Source: Burkholderiales bacterium C2 (GTDB lineage: Bacteria > Pseudomonadota > Gammaproteobacteria > Burkholderiales > Burkholderiaceae_C). Taken from it: a stretch of 64,000 bases of DNA. The translations under genes were made by a program, and so were the position numbers. The notes under the pieces are model-generated. The model saw nothing but the letters and a program-made list of their open reading frames with translations, was not told the DNA's origin and searched no databases. The stretch is taken from the NCBI GenBank assembly GCA_005503085.1, contig SCOI01000026.1:23082-87081 (forward strand), read 5' to 3'. Of this stretch, positions 16,159-25,677 are shown piece by piece (positions within the stretch are counted from its first letter, which is position 1; every line of letters begins with the position of its first letter).

Positions 16159-18081
16159 TCATGAACTCTTGCGGACTCTGAGATACCACTCGCACAGCAA
16201 ACGCACCTGCTTGGCCGTGTAGCCCTTGTCCACCATGCGCTGGACGAAGTTCTCATGCTTCTTGGCCTCGTCGGCGCTGGCCTTGGCATTGAAGCTGATC
16301 ACCGGCAGCAGCTCCTCGGTGTTCGAGAACATCTTCTTCTCGATCACGGTGCGCAGCTTCTCGTAGCTGGTCCAGGCCGGGTTCTTGCCGGCATTGTTGG
16401 CGCGCGCGCGCAGCACGAAGTTGACGATCTCGTTGCGGAAATCCTTGGGATTGCTGATGCCGGCCGGCTTCTCGATCTTTTCCAGCTCGCCGTTCAGCGC
16501 CGAGCGATCAAAGACCTCGCCGGTGTCGGTATCGCGGTACTCCTGGTCCTGGATCCAGTAGTCGGCGTAGGTGACGTAGCGGTCGAAGATGTTCTGGCCG
16601 TACTCGCTATAGCTCTCCAGATAGGCGGTCTGGATTTCCTTGCCGATGAACTCGGCATAGCGTGGCGCCAGCAATTCCTTGATGAAGCCGACGTACTTCT
16701 GCTCGGTCTCGGCCGGGAACTGCTCGCGCTCGATCTGCTGCTCCAGCACATACATCAGGTGCACCGGATTGGCCGCCACCTCGGCGCTGTCGAAGTTGAA
16801 GACCTTGGAGATGATCTTGTAGGCGAAGCGGGTCGAGACGCCACTCATGCCTTCGTCGACGCCGGCGTAGTCGCGATACTCCTGATAGCTCTTGGCGCGC
16901 GGGTCGGTGTCCTTCAGGTTGTCACCGTCGTAGACCTGCATCTTCGAATACAGCGAGGAGTTTTCCGGCTCCTTCAGCCGCGTCAGGATCGCAAACTGGC
17001 TCATCATCTTCAAGGTGCCGGGCGCGCACTTGGCCTCGGCCAGTGAGGAGCCGCGGATCAGCTTCTCGTAGATCTTGACCTCTTCGCTGACGCGCAGGCA
17101 GTAGGGCACCTTGACGATGTAGATGCGGTCGAGGAAGGCCTCGTTGTTCTTGTTGTTGCGAAAGGTCTTCCACTCGCTCTCATTGCTGTGGGCCAGCACG
17201 ATGCCGTCGAAGGGAATCGCGCCAAAGCCCTCGGTGCCCTTGAAGTTGCCCTCCTGGGTCGCGGTCAGCAGCGGGTGCAGTACCTTGATCGGCGCCTTGA
17301 ACATCTCGACGAACTCCAGCAGGCCCTGGTTGGCCAGGCACAGGCCGCCGGAATAGCTGTAGGCATCGGGATCGTCCTGCGCATAGGTCTCGAGCTTGCG
17401 GATGTCGACCTTGCCGACCAGCGAGCTGATGTCCTGGTTGTTCTCATCGCCCGGCTCGGTCTTGGCCACGCCGACCTGCTTGAGCACGCTGGGATAGCGC
17501 TTGACCACCTTGAAGCGGCGGATGTCGCCGCCGAACTCCTCAAGCCGCTTGACGGCCCAGGGGCTCATCACGCGGTTCAGGTAGCGCAGCGGGATGCCGT
17601 ATTCCTTCTCCAGCAGCGGGCCGTCCTCGGCCGCATTGAACAGGCCCAGCGGCGACTCGTTGACCGGTGAGCCGGCCAGCGCGTAGAAGGGCACCTGTTC
17701 CATCAGGTACTTGAGGCGTTCGGCGATCGAGCTCTTGCCGCCGCCGACCGGGCCCAGCAGATAGAGGATCTGCTTCTTTTCTTCGAGCCCCTGCGCGGCG
17801 TGGCGGAAGTAGCTGACCACCTGCTCGATCGCGTCCTCCATGCCGTAGAACTCGGCGAAGGCGGGATAGATCTTGATGGTCTTGTTCGCAAAGATGCGCG
17901 ACAGCCGCGTGTCGTTGCGGGTGTCCACCATCTGCGGCTCGCCGATGGCCTGCAGCATACGTTCGGCTGCGGTGGCGTAGGCGAGGGGATTGCGTTTGCA
18001 CTCGGCCAGATACTCTTCGAGAGAGATCTCTTCAACCCTTGTGCGTTCGTAGCGAGCGGCGAAGCTGCTGATCACGTCCAT
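16159..18081 (-). CDS. PrkA family serine protein kinase (YeaG)
   Basis: The 640-residue protein has the PrkA AAA+ domain with Walker A GPVGGGKSS at residues 110-118. It has the family start SFAARYERTRVEEISLEEYLAECKRNPLAYATAAERML. The C-terminal kinase-like part begins after about residue 420. PrkA/YeaG acts in stress and stationary-phase physiology, and recent work on family members describes Lon-like ATPase or protease activity, so the kinase name may be only part of the story. It heads the operon prkA-yeaH-spoVR. AGGAGGT lies 4 bases before the ATG at 18081. The upstream gap is about 350 bases. Confidence 0.95.
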   Translation of the reverse strand: MDVISSFAARYERTRVEEISLEEYLAECKRNPLAYATAAERMLQAIGEPQMVDTRNDTRLSRIFANKTIKIYPAFAEFYGMEDAIEQVVSYFRHAAQGLEEKKQILYLLGPVGGGKSSIAERLKYLMEQVPFYALAGSPVNESPLGLFNAAEDGPLLEKEYGIPLRYLNRVMSPWAVKRLEEFGGDIRRFKVVKRYPSVLKQVGVAKTEPGDENNQDISSLVGKVDIRKLETYAQDDPDAYSYSGGLCLANQGLLEFVEMFKAPIKVLHPLLTATQEGNFKGTEGFGAIPFDGIVLAHSNESEWKTFRNNKNNEAFLDRIYIVKVPYCLRVSEEVKIYEKLIRGSSLAEAKCAPGTLKMMSQFAILTRLKEPENSSLYSKMQVYDGDNLKDTDPRAKSYQEYRDYAGVDEGMSGVSTRFAYKIISKVFNFDSAEVAANPVHLMYVLEQQIEREQFPAETEQKYVGFIKELLAPRYAEFIGKEIQTAYLESYSEYGQNIFDRYVTYADYWIQDQEYRDTDTGEVFDRSALNGELEKIEKPAGISNPKDFRNEIVNFVLRARANNAGKNPAWTSYEKLRTVIEKKMFSNTEELLPVISFNAKASADEAKKHENFVQRMVDKGYTAKQVRLLCEWYLRVRKSS

Positions 18082-18431
18082 GCTGACCTCCTGTGTCGGG
18101 GTGAGACGGCGCGGGTCATGGGCTACCCGGCGTCGTCTGGGAAGTTCTGATGGCGCCCCTAAATCTGGGCCGAGGCGTCATCAGAGCTTTCCGAGGTTCA
18201 GCGTGATCTCTTCAACTCTAGCTTCGTTCAAGGCCGAGGCCTTGAATGCAGGATAAGCCCTGTCTTAGTCCTTCAACACGTCGAATGCTCCCTGCGTTGA
18301 CACCATGCTACGCCCTTCTGTGATTTTTCGTGCAAGGCAAGACCTGACCCCCTGTGCCGCCCCCCCGAAAGCGGTGGAAGGGCTGCGAATATCAATATGC
18401 ATAGGGCGTGCCAGCTTTGTCCGCGGCCATC
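18082..18431. other. Intergenic region upstream of prkA
   Basis: This 350-base gap must contain the minus-strand prkA promoter. I searched by eye for a sigma-54 GG-N10-GC element and saw none I would defend. There is no convincing small gene. A tract of C residues at 18358-18367 and a fragment reading GACCTGACCCCCTGTG near 18343 look like decayed sequence. The right end leads into the parB terminator. Confidence 0.5.
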
Positions 18432-18458
18432 AAAAAAGCCGTGAACGAGTCACGGCTT
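18432..18458 (-). terminator. Intrinsic terminator of parB
   Basis: On the minus strand, AAGCCGTGA and TCACGGCTT form a perfect 9-base stem with a 5-base loop, followed by a run of six T (plus-strand A at 18432-18437). It begins 21 bases after the parB stop. Confidence 0.88.
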
Positions 18459-18479
18459 TGCGCGGCTTTACTTGCCAAC

Positions 18480-19397
18480 TTACTGCGGGCCGCGCAGCCG
18501 GTCGATCAGCCCGTTGAGTTCGTCCAGCGAGCCGAACTGGATCGACACCTCGCCCTGCTCGCCGCGCTTGGTGCGCTTCTTGACGCGCACCTCGACCTGG
18601 GCCGTCAACAAATCCGACAGCTCCTCCTCCAGGCGCAGCAGGTCGCGGCTCTTGTCGTTCTTGACGCGCAGCAAGGGCGACTGGCGACCCGCGCCCTGAT
18701 GGCGCGCGACCAGCTTCTCGGCCTCGCGCACGCTGAGCTTCTTGGCGGCGATCTCGGTGGCCGTGGTGATCTGGTGGGCGCCATCCAGCGGCAGCAGCGC
18801 ACGGGCATGGCCCATGTCCAGATCACCGGCCATCAGCATGTTCTGCACCGGCTCGGCCAGCTGCAGCAGGCGCAGCAGATTGCTGGCGGCGCTGCGCGAG
18901 CGGCCCACCGCTTGGGCGGCCTGCTCGTGGGTCAGGCCGAACTCCTCGGTCAGGCGCTTCAGGCCTTGCGCTTCTTCCAGCGGGTTCAGATCCTCGCGCT
19001 GGATGTTCTCGATCAGGGCCATCGCGGCCGCGGCCTCGTCGGGCACGGTCTTGACCAGCACCGGCACCTCGCGCAGCCCCGCCAGCTTGGCGGCGCGGAA
19101 GCGCCGTTCGCCGGCGATGATCTCGTAGCGGGCCTCGCCGTCCTTGGAGGTCTCGGCGCTGATGGGGCGCACGAGGATGGGCTGCATGATGCCCTGGCCC
19201 TTGATGCTCTCGGCCAGCTCGTACAGCGAGCCCTCGTCCATGCGGGTGCGCGGCTGGTATTTGCCGGCCTGCATCAGCTCCAGGCGCAGGCTGCTGGGTT
19301 CGCCGTCGCGGGCGGCGGCGCCAGCGTTCTCGCTGACTTTGGGGCCCAGCAGGGCCTCCAGGCCCATGCCAAGGCCTTTGGGTTTTTTCGTGACCAT
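18480..19397 (-). CDS. parB: Chromosome partitioning protein ParB
   Basis: ParB is a CTP-dependent DNA clamp that loads at parS and works with ParA to segregate the origin region. The 305-residue protein starts KKPKGLGMGLEALLG, the usual ParA-interacting tail. It carries the CTP-binding motif GERRFRAA at residues 96-103 and ENIQREDLNPLEEA, then the parS-reading HTH LTHEQAAQAVGRSRSAASNLLRLL. A basic dimerisation domain ends the protein. Three parS sites lie 3.6-4.7 kb away inside rsmG and mnmG. Unlike most chromosomes, parA is not adjacent: four genes lie between. Confidence 0.97.
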   Translation of the reverse strand: MVTKKPKGLGMGLEALLGPKVSENAGAAARDGEPSSLRLELMQAGKYQPRTRMDEGSLYELAESIKGQGIMQPILVRPISAETSKDGEARYEIIAGERRFRAAKLAGLREVPVLVKTVPDEAAAAMALIENIQREDLNPLEEAQGLKRLTEEFGLTHEQAAQAVGRSRSAASNLLRLLQLAEPVQNMLMAGDLDMGHARALLPLDGAHQITTATEIAAKKLSVREAEKLVARHQGAGRQSPLLRVKNDKSRDLLRLEEELSDLLTAQVEVRVKKRTKRGEQGEVSIQFGSLDELNGLIDRLRGPQ

Positions 19398-19413
19398 AGG
19401 GGCGGATTGTCGC

Positions 19414-19956
19414 TTATGACCTCAGAGAGGCCAGCAAGGCCTGACCCTCGGGCCAGTCGCCCAGGCCGGACTCGCTGTTCAGGTGGCCCAGCGCACCGGC
19501 CAGCACCAGCTCGGCACCCCAGTCGGCCGCCATCCCGGCGGCGCGTGCTCGGTCGCAATAGGGGTCGTCGCTGCTGACCACGGCGATGGCCTTGAAGGGC
19601 AGGCGCGGACGGCGGATGGGCCGCCAGTTGTGCAGCTGCGGCGGCATGTGCTCGGCCTCGGTATCGGGTGGCGCCACCAGCAGAGCGCCGGTGACCCGAG
19701 CCGTGTGCTGCGAGTGTTCGGCCCAGGCCGCAACGAGCTGGCAGCCCAGCGAGTGCGCGACCAGCAGGGCGGGGCGCGGATCGGCCAGCAGCACCTCGTC
19801 CAGTCGGGCCATCCAGTCGCCACGTCGCGGCCATTGCCAGTCGGCCTGCTCGACGCGCTGGTAGCCGAACTGCCGCTCCCAGCGGCTTTGCCAATGATAG
19901 TGGTCGGAGTTCAGCCAACCGGGCAACAACAACACGCGTTCGTCAGACATCGTCAT
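19414..19956 (-). CDS. RBBP9/YdeN family alpha/beta hydrolase
   Basis: The 180-residue serine hydrolase has the RBBP9/YdeN layout: [19 protein letters not shown] at the start, nucleophile Ser69 in AHSLGC, the acid in VSSDDPYC, and the His in [19 protein letters not shown]. Substrates of this family are mostly unknown. It ends 16 bases before the parB start on the same strand, so parB may be co-transcribed with it. Such a hydrolase next to parB is also known from other Burkholderiales. ATG at 19956 or 19950 are both possible. It is divergent from argC by 45 bases. Confidence 0.87.
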   Translation of the reverse strand: MTMSDERVLLLPGWLNSDHYHWQSRWERQFGYQRVEQADWQWPRRGDWMARLDEVLLADPRPALLVAHSLGCQLVAAWAEHSQHTARVTGALLVAPPDTEAEHMPPQLHNWRPIRRPRLPFKAIAVVSSDDPYCDRARAAGMAADWGAELVLAGALGHLNSESGLGDWPEGQALLASLRS

Positions 19957-20001
19957 GCTTTATGCTTCGCTTCCTTTGTTGCTCATTGTGCTGGAGATGT
20001 C

Positions 20002-20943
20002 ATGACGTACGCGGTGTTTGTCGATGGTCAAGAGGGCACGACCGGCCTGCGCATTCATGAGTATCTGGCCGCACGTCGAGACATCGAGGTGCTGCGCATC
20101 GATGCCGACAAGCGCAAGGACCCGGCCGAGCGCGCCCGCCTGCTGAACGCGGCCGACGTCGCCTTCCTGTGCCTGCCCGATGCGGCCTCGCGCGAGGCGG
20201 CCGCGATGATCAGCAACCCCAACACCTGCCTGATCGACGCCAGCACCGCGCACCGCACCGTGCCCGGCTGGGCCTTCGGTCTGCCCGAGCTGGCCCGCGA
20301 GCAGCGCGCCAAGATCCGCGCCGCCAAGCGCATCGCCAATCCCGGCTGCCACGCCAGCGCCTTCATCCTGGCGTTGCGTCCGCTGGTCGATGCTGGCCTG
20401 CTGCCGGCCGACGCCCTGGTATCGGCGACCTCGATCACCGGCTACTCGGGTGGCGGCAAATCGATGATTGCGCAGTACGAGGCCGGCGGCGACGCCAAGC
20501 TGGATTCGCCGCGCCCCTATGCGCTGGGCCTGGCCCACAAGCATCTGCCCGAGATGATGGCGCATACGGGGCTGAAGAACGCGCCGGTCTTCATGCCCAT
20601 CGTCGGCAAGTTCTACAAGGGCCTGGCCGTGACCGTGCCCCTGCATCTGAGCCAGCTGCGCGCCGGCGCCAAGGCCGAGGACATCCAGCAGGCGCTGGCG
20701 GCCCATTACGAAGGCGAGCGCTTCATCCGCGTGATGCCGCTGCGCGATGCGGCGACCTTGGAAGCAGGCTTCTTCGATGTGCAGGCCTGCAATGACACGA
20801 ACCGGGTCGATCTGTTCGTGTTCGGCTCCGACACGCAGGTGCTGGTGATGGCCCGCCTGGACAACCTGGGCAAGGGCGCCAGCGGCGCCGCCGTGCAGGC
20901 GATGAATGTGCATCTGGGCCTGGACGAGGGCCTGGGCCTCTGA
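20002..20943 (+). CDS. argC: N-acetyl-gamma-glutamyl-phosphate reductase, type 2 ArgC
   Basis: ArgC reduces N-acetylglutamyl phosphate to the semialdehyde with NADPH in arginine synthesis. The 313-residue protein is the shorter type 2 form. It has [16 protein letters not shown] for nucleotide binding, [29 protein letters not shown], and catalytic Cys116 in NPGCHAS, followed by [10 protein letters not shown]. The start at 20002 has GGAG 5 bases upstream and removes an upstream open extension that overlaps the hydrolase gene. It sits between parA and parB together with a GNAT gene, which is unusual for a housekeeping arginine gene. Confidence 0.94.
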   Translation: MTYAVFVDGQEGTTGLRIHEYLAARRDIEVLRIDADKRKDPAERARLLNAADVAFLCLPDAASREAAAMISNPNTCLIDASTAHRTVPGWAFGLPELAREQRAKIRAAKRIANPGCHASAFILALRPLVDAGLLPADALVSATSITGYSGGGKSMIAQYEAGGDAKLDSPRPYALGLAHKHLPEMMAHTGLKNAPVFMPIVGKFYKGLAVTVPLHLSQLRAGAKAEDIQQALAAHYEGERFIRVMPLRDAATLEAGFFDVQACNDTNRVDLFVFGSDTQVLVMARLDNLGKGASGAAVQAMNVHLGLDEGLGL

Positions 20944-21377
20944 TGAGCGCAGCACGGCAGTGGCGTCGCGATGACGCCGTGCCGCAATCGGCGCTGGAGG
21001 CGATCCGTGACGGCGTGATCAGCCATGGTCGCCAGCAGGCCCAGGGCAGCGATGCGGTCGATATTGCCTGTGCGCTGTACGAAGGCGAGGAGCTGATCGC
21101 TGGCGCCTGGGGCCGTACCGAGTTCCAGCGCCTCTATGTCAGCTATCTGTGGGTCCGCGATGCTGATCGCGGCCAGGGCCTGGGTGGCGACTGCCTGCGC
21201 CAGCTGGAGGCTCAGGCCTTGCGTCGCGGCTGCTTCGATGCCTTGATCGAGACCCTGCTGGACGAGGTGGCCGAGATCTACGAACACCTCGGCTATGCCT
21301 GCATCGCCCATGTCCACGACTTTGTGCCCGGCTTCACGCGCCATACCTTGCTGAAGGTCTGGAAGCCGCGCGACTGA
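20943..21377 (+). CDS. GNAT family N-acetyltransferase
   Basis: This is a compact 144-residue GNAT. The central motif is YVSYLWVRDADRGQGLGGDCLRQLEAQA, with RGQGLGG as the acetyl-CoA pyrophosphate loop, and a final EIYEHLGYACI strand-helix. The ATG at 20943 shares its A with the argC stop TGA, so translation is coupled. The coupling might suggest a role in amino acid acetylation, but no substrate residue can be named. It ends 13 bases before the end of the convergent GNAT gene at 21391. Confidence 0.87.
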   Translation: MSAARQWRRDDAVPQSALEAIRDGVISHGRQQAQGSDAVDIACALYEGEELIAGAWGRTEFQRLYVSYLWVRDADRGQGLGGDCLRQLEAQALRRGCFDALIETLLDEVAEIYEHLGYACIAHVHDFVPGFTRHTLLKVWKPRD

Positions 21378-21390
21378 GCCGCGCTCGTAC

Positions 21391-22155
21391 TCAGTCCACG
21401 GCGGCCGGGTTATCGCTGCGGTAGTGGTAGCGGTAGGCGAAGCGAAATCCCAGGCGCGCGTACAGGCGCTTGGCGACCTCGTTGTCGCTGCCGACCTGCA
21501 GATAGGCCTGCGTTGCGCCCTGGGCCTTGGCGGCCTGCAGCAAGGCGCTGCACAGCTGCTGGGCATGCCCCTGGCCGCGCTGCTCGGGCGGCGTGAAGAT
21601 GTCGTAGAGGCCGACGATATCGCCCTCGCGGACGAATTGCCCGCAGGCCAGCAGCTGCCCCGCGCTGCCTTGCAGCACAAAGCCCTGATAGGGCACAGCA
21701 GCGGCCTGCATGCGCTCGGCATGGGCAGCGATCGCGCCGGCACTGGAGCCGCGCAGCTCGCCAACAATCTGCGCGTAACGCGGTGCATCGACGGCTTGCA
21801 GCCGCTGATGGACGGCCGGCAGCTCATCGAGCTGAGGGCGCACCATCACATCGGCCGGATCAAATTCGAACCAGCCCTTGGCTGCCAGCTGGACGTCCAG
21901 ATCGGCCGGCTGGCTGAAGGGGGTGATGCGCACGATCAGCGGCAGCTGGGCCGCATCGAAGGCCTGCCGGCACCGGTCCAGCAAGTGTTCCAGCGCGGTG
22001 CTGCCGGCGCTCAAGGCATTGACGCAGCGCGAGCGCTTGGCCTTGCCCGGTGACAAACGAATCAGCCACCCGTCGACCTGGGCTTGCTGGGGCGGGGCGC
22101 TGGCATTGAGGCCGGCCTCTTCGGCGCGACGCGCCAGTGCTTCGAGCCCCATCAC
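21391..22155 (-). CDS. GNAT family N-acetyltransferase, two-lobed, coupled to parA
   Basis: The 254-residue protein has an N-terminal lobe (GWLIRLSPGKAKRSRCVNAL) and a canonical C-terminal GNAT lobe with LYDIFTPPEQRGQGHAQQLCSALLQAA and NEVAKRLYARLGF. This architecture is common in proteobacterial GNATs of unknown substrate. Its ATG overlaps the parA stop by four bases (ATGA), so it is the distal gene of a mnmG-rsmG-parA-GNAT transcript. Residue RGQGH fits the acetyl-CoA loop. I cannot infer a link to partition beyond the position. Confidence 0.87.
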   Translation of the reverse strand: MMGLEALARRAEEAGLNASAPPQQAQVDGWLIRLSPGKAKRSRCVNALSAGSTALEHLLDRCRQAFDAAQLPLIVRITPFSQPADLDVQLAAKGWFEFDPADVMVRPQLDELPAVHQRLQAVDAPRYAQIVGELRGSSAGAIAAHAERMQAAAVPYQGFVLQGSAGQLLACGQFVREGDIVGLYDIFTPPEQRGQGHAQQLCSALLQAAKAQGATQAYLQVGSDNEVAKRLYARLGFRFAYRYHYRSDNPAAVD

Positions 22156-22922
22156 ATCGCCCCCACGCGGCGCACCATCTCCCGGGCGAACTCGACAAAG
22201 GCTTGCGCGCCCTTGGAGGCCGGGTCGAACACCACGCCCGGCAGACCGTAGCTGGGCGCTTCGGCCAGGCGCACATTGCGGGGGATCACGCTGTCAAAGA
22301 CCTTGTCGCCGAAGTGGCTCTTCAGCTGCTCGCTGACCTGCTGCTGCAAGGTGATGCGGGGGTCGAACATCACCCGCAGCAGGCCGATGATCTGCAGGTC
22401 CGGGTTCAGATTGGCATGGACCTGCTTGATCGTGTTGACCAGGTCGGACAGGCCTTCCAGTGCGAAGTACTCGCACTGCATCGGCACGACCACGCCATGG
22501 GCCGAGCACAGGCCGTTCAGCGTCAGCATGGACAGCGAGGGCGGGCAGTCGATCAGTACGAAGTCGTAGTCGTCCTTGGCGGCGGCCAGCGCACCCTTGA
22601 GGCGGCGCTCGCGGCGTTCCAGCTCGACCAGTTCGACCTCGGCGCCGGCCAGCTCTCGATTGGCACCCAGCACGTCATAGCCGACCTTGTCGTTGCGCTG
22701 CTTGGCCTCGGCGATGCTGGCCGACTCCAGCAAGACGTCATAGACGCTCAGCTCCAGTGCGCGCTTGTCGATGCCCGAGCCCATCGTGGCATTGCCCTGT
22801 GGGTCCAGATCGACGACCAGCACCCGCTGACCGACCTGGGCCAGACCGGCCGCGAGGTTGACCGTCGTGGTGGTCTTGCCGACCCCCCCTTTTTGATTGG
22901 CAATGCAGAAGATTTTGGCCAT
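22152..22922 (-). CDS. parA: Chromosome partitioning ATPase ParA
   Basis: ParA forms an ATP-dependent nucleoid-bound gradient that moves ParB-parS complexes. The 256-residue protein has the deviant Walker A KGGVGKTT at residues 11-18, VDLDPQGNATMGSG as Walker A', and FVLIDCPPSLSMLTLNGL as Walker B. It lacks the N-terminal HTH of plasmid ParA, matching chromosomal ParA/Soj. It follows rsmG by 60 bases and overlaps a GNAT gene at its 3' end. ParB lies 2.75 kb further on, beyond four genes. Confidence 0.96.
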   Translation of the reverse strand: MAKIFCIANQKGGVGKTTTTVNLAAGLAQVGQRVLVVDLDPQGNATMGSGIDKRALELSVYDVLLESASIAEAKQRNDKVGYDVLGANRELAGAEVELVELERRERRLKGALAAAKDDYDFVLIDCPPSLSMLTLNGLCSAHGVVVPMQCEYFALEGLSDLVNTIKQVHANLNPDLQIIGLLRVMFDPRITLQQQVSEQLKSHFGDKVFDSVIPRNVRLAEAPSYGLPGVVFDPASKGAQAFVEFAREMVRRVGAM

Positions 22923-22982
22923 GGTCTAGTTTTTCTCAGCAGGCAGCGATGGTAGCCCGGATGGGCGGGGCAAAAGCCCAGA

Positions 22983-23630
22983 TCAGGCCCTGGGCTTGAT
23001 CCAGATGAGACAACGCTGGGCATCGAGCCCGGGCACCTGCAGTTGTTCCACGTGAAACACATCCAGATCGGAGGGCAGGGCGGCCAGCTCCTCGGCGGGG
23101 TGTTGGCCCTTCATCGCCAACCAGATGGCATCGGACTTGAGGTGCTGACGGGTCAGCGTCGTGAAGTCCAGCAGTGAGGCAAAGGCGCGCGAGGTGATCA
23201 GGTCGAAGGGCGCGGTGTCCAGCGCCTCGACACGCGAATGCTCGCCATGCAGATTCGGCAGGCCGATCTCAGCCGCGACCTGCTTGATGAAAGTAGCCTT
23301 CTTGGCGACGGCATCGACGCAGGTGACGTCGATGGAAGGGTCACAGATCGCCACGACCACACCAGGCAGGCCACCGCCGCTGCCCACATCCATCATGCGC
23401 ATCGCTTGGCCTTTGGCATGGCGTCGCAGCGCCGGGATCAGACTGAGGCTGTCCACCAGATGCTGGGTCAGCATGGCCTGGGGTTCGCGCACCGCAGTCA
23501 GGTTGTAGACCTTGTTCCACTTCTGTATTAGCGCCAGATAGTCCAGCAGCTGATCGAGTTGCGTCTCGGTGAGCGCCAGGCCCAGTTCGGCGGCGGCACC
23601 GGCCAGCGCCGGCTTCATGTCATGCGGCAT
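22983..23630 (-). CDS. rsmG: 16S rRNA (guanine527-N7)-methyltransferase RsmG
   Basis: RsmG methylates G527 of 16S rRNA; loss gives low-level streptomycin resistance. The 215-residue protein shows [27 protein letters not shown], the SAM loop [12 protein letters not shown], and [20 protein letters not shown], with ITSRAFASL nearby. ATG at 23630 has AAGGG 8 bases upstream and overlaps the mnmG stop by 11 bases; ATG at 23618 is also possible. A parS site is embedded near the 3' end at 23044. Confidence 0.95.
   Translation of the reverse strand: MPHDMKPALAGAAAELGLALTETQLDQLLDYLALIQKWNKVYNLTAVREPQAMLTQHLVDSLSLIPALRRHAKGQAMRMMDVGSGGGLPGVVVAICDPSIDVTCVDAVAKKATFIKQVAAEIGLPNLHGEHSRVEALDTAPFDLITSRAFASLLDFTTLTRQHLKSDAIWLAMKGQHPAEELAALPSDLDVFHVEQLQVPGLDAQRCLIWIKPRA
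23044..23059. promoter_or_regulatory. parS site 1, inside rsmG
   Basis: TGTTCCACGTGAAACA differs from the parS consensus TGTTTCACGTGAAACA at one position. The core CCACGTGAAAC is intact. It lies in the coding sequence of rsmG, where it encodes Phe-His-Val. Confidence 0.88.
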
Positions 23631-25563
23631 CAACGAATCCCTTGAATCGACCCTTTTTCAGATGGACCAGCAGCAGCGAGATCGCCGCCGGAGTCACGCC
23701 GGAGATGCGCGAGGCCTGGCCCAGGGTCTCGGGCTGGTGCTTGCTGAGCTTCTGGCGCACCTCGAAGGAGAGGGCCTGGACCTGGCCGTAGTCCAGTTCC
23801 GCCGGCAGCCTCAGGTTCTCGAAGTGGGCCGCGCGGGCAACGTCCTCGACCTGCTTGTTGATGTAGCCGGCGTACTTGACGCTGGTCTCGATCTGCTCGA
23901 TGACGGCATCGGCCATCGTTGCACCCAACTCTGTCGTCAGCGTTTCACGTGAAACACCGGCTTCGGGTCGCGCGATCGAAGCGACTTCGACCAGCGTGTC
24001 AAACACCACGCCAGGCCTACGCAGCAGGTCGATGAAGTTGTACTCACGCTCGAGCGCCTTACCGACCAGGCGCTCGGCATCGGCTGCCGGCAGGATGCTG
24101 GGGTGGACCCAGGTCGACTTCAGTTTCTCTGTTTCACGTGAAACAGCATCGCGCTTGCGATTGAAGGCCTCCCAGCGAGCATCGTCGACCAGGCCCAATT
24201 CACGGCCGGCCTCGGTCAGTCGCATATCGGCGTTGTCCTCACGCAGCTGCAGCCGGAACTCGGCGCGGCTGGTGAACATGCGGTAGGGCTCGGTCACGCC
24301 CTTGGTGATCAGGTCGTCGACCAGCACGCCCAGGTAGGCCTGCTCGCGGCCGGGCAACCAAGGGCCCTGGTCCTTGACCTGCAACGCGGCATTCAGCCCG
24401 GCAAACAAGCCCTGGGCCGCCGCCTCCTCATAGCCGGTCGTGCCATTGATCTGGCCGGCGAAGAACAGGCCCTGGATCGCGCGGGTCTCGAAGCTGCTCT
24501 TCAGCTCGCGCGGGTCGAAGTAGTCGTATTCGATCGCATAGCCGGGGCGCAGGATGTGGGCGTTCTCCAGGCCGGGGATCGATTGCACCGCGGCCAGCTG
24601 GATGTCGAAGGGCAGGGAGGTCGAGATGCCGTTCGGGTAGAACTCGTGCGTGGTCAGGCCTTCGGGCTCCAGGAAAATCTGGTGGCTGTCCTTGTCGGCG
24701 AAGCGATTGACCTTGTCCTCGATCGAGGGGCAGTAGCGCGGGCCGACGCCCTCGATCACGCCGGTGAACATCGGGCTGCGCTCGAAGCCGGAGCGGATGA
24801 TCTCGTGGGTGCGGGCCGAGGTGTGGGTGATCCAGCAGGGCACCTGCTGCGGATGCTGATCGGCCGAGCCCATGAAGCTGAACACCGGCACCGGATCCAG
24901 GTCTCCCGGCTGTTCCTCGCATTTCGAGAAGTCGATGCTGCGGCCGTCGATGCGCGGCGGCGTGCCGGTCTTCAAGCGGCCCTGTGGCAGCTTCAGCTCC
25001 TTGAGCCGGCCCGACAGCGAGACCGCCGGCGGATCACCGGCCCGGCCGGCGCTGTAGTTCTGCAGACCCACATGGATGCGGCCATCCAGAAAGGTGCCGG
25101 CCGTCAGCACGACGGCGCGAGCGCGGAACTGCAGGCCGATCTGGGTCACGGCGCCGACCACACGGTCGCCCTCAACCATCAGGTCATCGACCGCCTGCTG
25201 GAACAGCCACAGATTCGGCTGGTTCTCCAGCCGGCGGCGGATTGCCGCCTTGTAGAGCACGCGGTCGGCCTGGGCGCGGGTGGCGCGCACGGCCGGGCCC
25301 TTGGAGCCGTTGAGGATGCGGAACTGGATGCCGCCCTCGTCGGTGGCGGCGGCCATCGCGCCGCCCAGCGCGTCGACCTCCTTGACCAGATGGCCCTTGC
25401 CGATGCCGCCGATCGAGGGGTTGCAGCTCATCTGGCCCAGGGTCTCGATATTGTGGGTCAGCAGCAGGGTCTTGACGCCCATGCGGGCGGCGGCCAGCGC
25501 GGCCTCGGTGCCGGCATGGCCGCCGCCGACCACGATGACGTCGAATTCCTTGGGGTAGAGCAT
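23620..25563 (-). CDS. mnmG: tRNA uridine-5-carboxymethylaminomethyl modification enzyme MnmG (GidA)
   Basis: MnmG, with MnmE, installs the carboxymethylaminomethyl group on U34 of several tRNAs. The 647-residue flavoprotein begins [27 protein letters not shown], with the FAD loop at residues 13-18. It carries [23 protein letters not shown] and the two GidA family signatures, [14 protein letters not shown] and [17 protein letters not shown]. The gene heads mnmG-rsmG-parA. A perfect DnaA box lies 67 bases upstream of its start. Two parS sites are embedded near its 3' end. Confidence 0.97.
   Translation of the reverse strand: MLYPKEFDVIVVGGGHAGTEAALAAARMGVKTLLLTHNIETLGQMSCNPSIGGIGKGHLVKEVDALGGAMAAATDEGGIQFRILNGSKGPAVRATRAQADRVLYKAAIRRRLENQPNLWLFQQAVDDLMVEGDRVVGAVTQIGLQFRARAVVLTAGTFLDGRIHVGLQNYSAGRAGDPPAVSLSGRLKELKLPQGRLKTGTPPRIDGRSIDFSKCEEQPGDLDPVPVFSFMGSADQHPQQVPCWITHTSARTHEIIRSGFERSPMFTGVIEGVGPRYCPSIEDKVNRFADKDSHQIFLEPEGLTTHEFYPNGISTSLPFDIQLAAVQSIPGLENAHILRPGYAIEYDYFDPRELKSSFETRAIQGLFFAGQINGTTGYEEAAAQGLFAGLNAALQVKDQGPWLPGREQAYLGVLVDDLITKGVTEPYRMFTSRAEFRLQLREDNADMRLTEAGRELGLVDDARWEAFNRKRDAVSRETEKLKSTWVHPSILPAADAERLVGKALEREYNFIDLLRRPGVVFDTLVEVASIARPEAGVSRETLTTELGATMADAVIEQIETSVKYAGYINKQVEDVARAAHFENLRLPAELDYGQVQALSFEVRQKLSKHQPETLGQASRISGVTPAAISLLLVHLKKGRFKGFVDAA
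23941..23956. promoter_or_regulatory. parS site 2, inside mnmG
   Basis: CGTTTCACGTGAAACA matches the 16-base parS consensus except for the first base. It lies within the mnmG coding sequence, encoding part of GVSRETL. Confidence 0.93.
24130..24145. promoter_or_regulatory. parS site 3, perfect consensus, inside mnmG
   Basis: TGTTTCACGTGAAACA is the exact 16-base parS palindrome. It lies 174 bases from site 2 and encodes AVSRETE in mnmG. The codons at sites 2 and 3 both spell VSRET, so the sites coincide with the same peptide word. Confidence 0.95.
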
Positions 25564-25629
25564 GGGGAAGTGCCTCGATCAGGCGCCGAAAATGCCGGCG
25601 CGGGCAAACCCTGAATTTTACCGGGGGGC

Positions 25630-25638
25630 TGTGGATAA
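25630..25638 (-). promoter_or_regulatory. DnaA box in front of mnmG
   Basis: TGTGGATAA is a perfect R-box (TTATCCACA on the minus strand), 67 bases upstream of the mnmG start in a 114-base gap. A single box points to DnaA-responsive control or a relic of origin proximity, not an origin. Confidence 0.5.
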
Positions 25639-25677
25639 GTCACGGCTGGGGGCTGCAAGGGCCGCGACAATATCGCG

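Noticed and set aside
18082..18431. Sigma-54 promoter for prkA
   Set aside because: No GG-N10-GC pair with acceptable flanks was found on the minus strand, although some relatives use sigma-54 or sigma-S here.
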